Virus record (IMG/VR): IMGVR_UViG_3300018410_000051
Location: 1 to 23,437 of that record
From: a virus
DNA: 23,437 nucleotides
Direction: 5' to 3' (one strand)
This document shows, in pieces, positions 21,027-23,437 of this stretch; within the stretch, counting starts at the first letter, position 1, and every line of letters begins with the position of its first letter. Below the pieces are notes generated by a model, which was not told the DNA's origin, searched no databases, and worked only from the letters and a program-made list of their open reading frames with translations. A program made the translations under genes and the position numbers.

Positions 21027-21539
21027 TTAAATTTGAATCGCCGCCTTGATTGATTCGATTATTTTGAATAAGTGGTTGTATTCTGGGTTTGGTTTTTGCG
21101 GTAACTGGTAGTACCATTCGTCTCCAAAGATTTTGTACAACTCATCTGCATTCACATCTACTCCACGATCATCAATGTTACTCACGTCCATCCATTTAAA
21201 AAGAGCTTCTTTTTTGGAGATTTCGCCATTTTTTCTTGCGGCCAAAATAAATTGTTTTGCCGCCTGCTGGAGACTTTCTTGAGAATCGTCAGTAATTGTG
21301 CTTCTAATTCCCCTGTGGAACTTCCCAACTAGATAATCTGTTCCAGCTTCAAGAAAGAACTCTTTGATAGAGCTTCGTGCTATTGCGCTCCAAAAATATG
21401 ACCAAGCATCGCCGTCACATTCGATGGTCACTTTCCCCTGATTTTTGCCGAAATCCTCAAAGAAGGCGCTTATAGAGTAGATATTTTGGGCGGCATTTGT
21501 TATTTGGATTTTTTCGACGAGAGATTTGGTGATAGTCAT
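21027..21539 (-). CDS. conserved phage protein of unknown function
   Basis: A 170-residue protein similar in pattern to a phage family with GKVTIECDGDAWSYFWSAIA and EFFLEAGTDYLVGKF (conserved W-x-x-x-W and D-Y-L-x-x-K). Those relatives have no known function. The C-terminal 70 residues are acidic and contain DELYKIFGDEWYYQLP. It lies alone between a terminator/promoter region and the stem-loop at 20985-21017, so it is probably the first gene of the downstream transcript. Its ATG is six bases after a -10-like TAGTGT. Confidence 0.75.
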   Translation of the reverse strand: MTITKSLVEKIQITNAAQNIYSISAFFEDFGKNQGKVTIECDGDAWSYFWSAIARSSIKEFFLEAGTDYLVGKFHRGIRSTITDDSQESLQQAAKQFILAARKNGEISKKEALFKWMDVSNIDDRGVDVNADELYKIFGDEWYYQLPQKPNPEYNHLFKIIESIKAAIQI

Positions 21540-21545
21540 GTTACT

Positions 21546-21573
21546 ACACTAGCATAAGACTTTATCTTGTCAA
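21546..21573 (-). promoter_or_regulatory. promoter-like sequence (TTGACA, 16 bases, TAGTGT)
   Basis: On the minus strand a consensus TTGACA (21568-21573) is followed after 16 bases by TAGTGT (21546-21551), which keeps the T, A and final T of a -10 box. Six bases later comes the ATG of the 170-residue gene, so a transcript would start at or near the ATG (leaderless). It begins right after the terminator T-run, a logical place for a new transcript. The -10 is weak. Confidence 0.45.
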
Positions 21574-21622
21574 CAAAAATCCCCTCCTAGAACGTTTGCA
21601 ACCGTTAACCTAAGAGGGGATT
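21571..21622 (-). terminator. intrinsic terminator downstream of nrdB
   Basis: On the minus strand AATCCCCTCTTAGG pairs with the 3' arm TCTAGGAGGGGATT (about 14 pairs, two of them G-T), followed by TTTTGTT. This is a textbook Rho-independent terminator. It lies about 100 bases after the nrdB stop and would end the nrdA-nrdB transcript. The rest of the 21540-21723 gap shows no gene. Confidence 0.8.
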
Positions 21623-21723
21623 CGCCGTTTCAGGGGTTTTGTTTATTTGTTCCTGTCTTGGACTTGTTTTAAAAATCCCGAAGAATTGCGCGTTAAAAAG
21701 AGGCGCTCCGAGAAAAGTTGTTG

Positions 21724-22782
21724 TTAGAGAGTGAACCCGCTAAATTCACCTTCCTTAATTTCAGTATTTCGCGCCCCAATTTTATAAGAAATAATTTCAG
21801 ACTCTTGCGGGGCAACTTGTCTTTTAGAGCTATCCATGAAACCGTCCAACCATCCAGCAATAGGACTTGTCTTTTGATCAAAGATTTTTTTGTATCCTAA
21901 AGATTGAAGGCGGTTATTAGCGAGCCACTCAACATGTCCCGCTCCAACTTCAGCGTTCAAACCAAGAAGAGAACCTTTAGAGAAGAGATATTTAAGCCAT
22001 TTCTTCTCATTTTCTACTGCAAGTCCGTAAGTGTCGTAGATTCTTTGCTCATTATCCTTCAGAACTCCTTGGAAACCTTCTTCGGAATTTTCTTTCCAAT
22101 TTTTAAAGATATTTTGAGTAATCGACACATGAAGATTTTCATCACGCTGGATTAGAGAAATAATATCAGCATTACCTTTCATCTTCCCTTTATGTCCAAA
22201 GAAAAGAGAACAAGCGAAAGAAATGTAGAACGCCAAACCTTCTGTAATTTGCGTGGACAAAACGGCGTCAAAGATTTTTTGCTTAATATCTTCTGGCTCG
22301 CCAAGAATAGCGTCATAGCTTTTTTTAATTTCTTTTGCCCGCGAAACAATTTCTTCATCTTCAAGAATTGAATCGAAAAACTTTCCTGGGTCTTTTGTGA
22401 TGTTCTGAAGAATCCATGTATAAGAGTAGCTATGAACATTTTCAAAGCGAGCCCATGTTCCCATGCAAATTTCAAGTTCTGGATTTGTCACATATTTACC
22501 AACCTGATGAATTGAACGAGACAGCATACTATCCGTCATAGTTTGCCAGCGAAGGTTGCTATTAAAAATGAACTTCTCAGTATCAGTCAAATTTTCATAA
22601 TCAGAGCGATCTTTCGCTAAGGAAATTTCTTCGGGCATCCAATGAAACTCTTCCTGCTTTCTCCAAAGCTCAAAGAACTTGGGATACTTGATCTTATCAT
22701 ACCTCTGAAGGGCCAACCCTTCTCCAAGAAACATGAGGTTATTTGAGCCGTGAACGTTTTCGGTATTTAGTACTGTTTTCAT
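21724..22782 (-). CDS. nrdB: ribonucleoside-diphosphate reductase class Ia small subunit
   Basis: A 352-residue NrdB, which holds the diiron-tyrosyl radical used by NrdA to make deoxynucleotides. All ligands are present: D84 (MTDSML), E114 and H117 (FENVHSYSY), radical tyrosine Y121, E181 (TQITEGLAFY), E215 and H218 (RDENLH). Start: ATG 22782 (MKTVLNTENVHGSNNLMFLG) lies four bases after the nrdA stop. An in-frame ATG at 22851 would lie inside nrdA and adds no family-like sequence. The C-terminus (EFSGFTL) corresponds to the tail that docks on NrdA. A terminator follows. Phages often carry nrdAB to feed replication. Confidence 0.95.
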   Translation of the reverse strand: MKTVLNTENVHGSNNLMFLGEGLALQRYDKIKYPKFFELWRKQEEFHWMPEEISLAKDRSDYENLTDTEKFIFNSNLRWQTMTDSMLSRSIHQVGKYVTNPELEICMGTWARFENVHSYSYTWILQNITKDPGKFFDSILEDEEIVSRAKEIKKSYDAILGEPEDIKQKIFDAVLSTQITEGLAFYISFACSLFFGHKGKMKGNADIISLIQRDENLHVSITQNIFKNWKENSEEGFQGVLKDNEQRIYDTYGLAVENEKKWLKYLFSKGSLLGLNAEVGAGHVEWLANNRLQSLGYKKIFDQKTSPIAGWLDGFMDSSKRQVAPQESEIISYKIGARNTEIKEGEFSGFTL

Positions 22783-22786
22783 AAAA

Positions 22787-23437
22787 TTACAGAGAGCAGG
22801 CCCCACTTGAGCATGATTCCTCTTGATTCGCTGCGCTTTGTTTGTCGCCATCGTTTGTATTCAGGTAGTAACCAGTTCTCCACCCCATTTTATAAGCATA
22901 AAGAAACTCTCGAATCACTTTGGAGTCAGGCAAAGCTCCACCTTCATAATGAGCATAATTGTAGTAGCGATTTGCGGAGATAGACATATCAACCCATTTT
23001 TGAAGCGCCGCAACAATGTTAATCATACCAATATTATCCTTCATGTCAAAGGCTAATGTGTATTTATTTTTCCACTGATGAATGTTTGGAACAATTACTG
23101 GCAACTGTCGAGACTTGGACTCTTTATAAGTAACAAGAGAGCGAACAGGTTCAATTCCATTTGTAGAACTTTGAATCACTGAGCTACTTTCACACGGCAT
23201 TAATGCGGACACGGTTGAATTTCTCAATCCAAATTCCTTGATTTCGGCGCGAAGAGATTCCCAATCCATGGATGGCTTTCTTGTTACAACAGAATCAACA
23301 TCTTTTTTGTAAGTGTCGATTGGAAGAATTCCAAGAGAGTATTTGGTTCTATCAAATTTTTCACACGGGCCTTTTTCTTTGGCCAGTTGGCAAGAAGCCT
23401 TTAATAAAAAGTATTGAATCTTCTCCATCAATTCATC
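22787..23437 (-). CDS. nrdA: ribonucleoside-diphosphate reductase class Ia large subunit, C-terminal part
   Basis: The last 216 residues of NrdA; the 5' part lies outside the window and the frame is open to the edge. Identified by YSLGILPIDTYKKDVD, LRNSTVSALMPCES, NGIEPVRS and SISANRYYNY. The tyrosine pair of the radical path is in GWRTGYYLNT, and the C-terminal redox cysteines are in CSSGACSL, almost identical in pattern to the end of the E. coli enzyme. It reduces ribonucleoside diphosphates with NrdB, whose gene starts four bases downstream, so the two form an operon. Confidence 0.95.
   Translation of the reverse strand, partial: DELMEKIQYFLLKASCQLAKEKGPCEKFDRTKYSLGILPIDTYKKDVDSVVTRKPSMDWESLRAEIKEFGLRNSTVSALMPCESSSVIQSSTNGIEPVRSLVTYKESKSRQLPVIVPNIHQWKNKYTLAFDMKDNIGMINIVAALQKWVDMSISANRYYNYAHYEGGALPDSKVIREFLYAYKMGWRTGYYLNTNDGDKQSAANQEESCSSGACSL

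Noticed and set aside
22783-22851. Longer NrdB beginning inside nrdA
   Set aside because: The extra residues overlap the nrdA C-terminal codons and are not NrdB-like; ATG 22782 lies four bases after the nrdA stop and gives the normal N-terminus.
1-23437. Plus-strand open frames and CRISPR or tRNA genes
   Set aside because: All plus-strand frames lie opposite well-supported minus-strand genes and lack recognisable protein features. No regularly spaced repeats or convincing cloverleaf were seen by eye; a tRNA search program was not available.

Overview
The window looks like part of a large tailed double-stranded DNA phage genome. It carries a replication, recombination and nucleotide-metabolism region of the kind seen in big virulent phages. 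Every credible gene reads on the minus strand, so transcription runs from high to low coordinates. Genes are packed with overlaps or gaps of a few bases. I see no tRNA, rRNA or CRISPR array, and no structural or packaging gene. The base composition is AT-leaning, except for one visibly GC-richer insertion (about 17536-18844). The host cannot be named from this sequence. Few genes have a strong Shine-Dalgarno sequence, and many starts sit one base after the preceding stop.

In transcription order the window begins with the end of nrdA and all of nrdB (class Ia ribonucleotide reductase). A strong intrinsic terminator and a promoter-like sequence follow. Next come a conserved phage protein and a sugar module: a family 2-like glycosyltransferase, a small protein, a family 9-like glycosyltransferase and an FkbM-type methyltransferase. 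The methyltransferase is interrupted by a TnpB-only IS200/IS605 element. A small protein, a GIY-YIG homing endonuclease and a GDP-mannose 4,6-dehydratase follow. Then come several small unknown genes, a RecA-like recombinase, a PD-(D/E)XK nuclease, a DnaB-type helicase, two YopX proteins, a zinc ribbon, a DnaG-like primase and a Cas4/RecB-like nuclease. The replicative polymerase is last.

The polymerase is a bacterial-type DnaE split into two genes. One encodes a 249-residue PHP domain (5434-6183). The other encodes the catalytic core (from 1487 to beyond the window edge) and starts almost 4 kb downstream. Between them lie small genes, a LAGLIDADG homing endonuclease, a DnaQ-like proofreading exonuclease and a Mom-like DNA-modification protein. 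Primase, helicase, recombinase, exonuclease and both polymerase pieces would together form a nearly self-sufficient replisome.

The most interesting theme is how mobile genes have reshaped these loci. The LAGLIDADG gene sits inside the 5' end of the exonuclease gene. The original first codons are stranded upstream, and a synonymously recoded 5' end lies downstream. Both homing-endonuclease genes start inside inverted repeats that also hold a -10-like hexamer, resembling the hairpin control known for T4 I-TevI. The TnpB element cuts the methyltransferase at a position that can be reconstructed to the base, and its predicted guide matches the uninterrupted allele.
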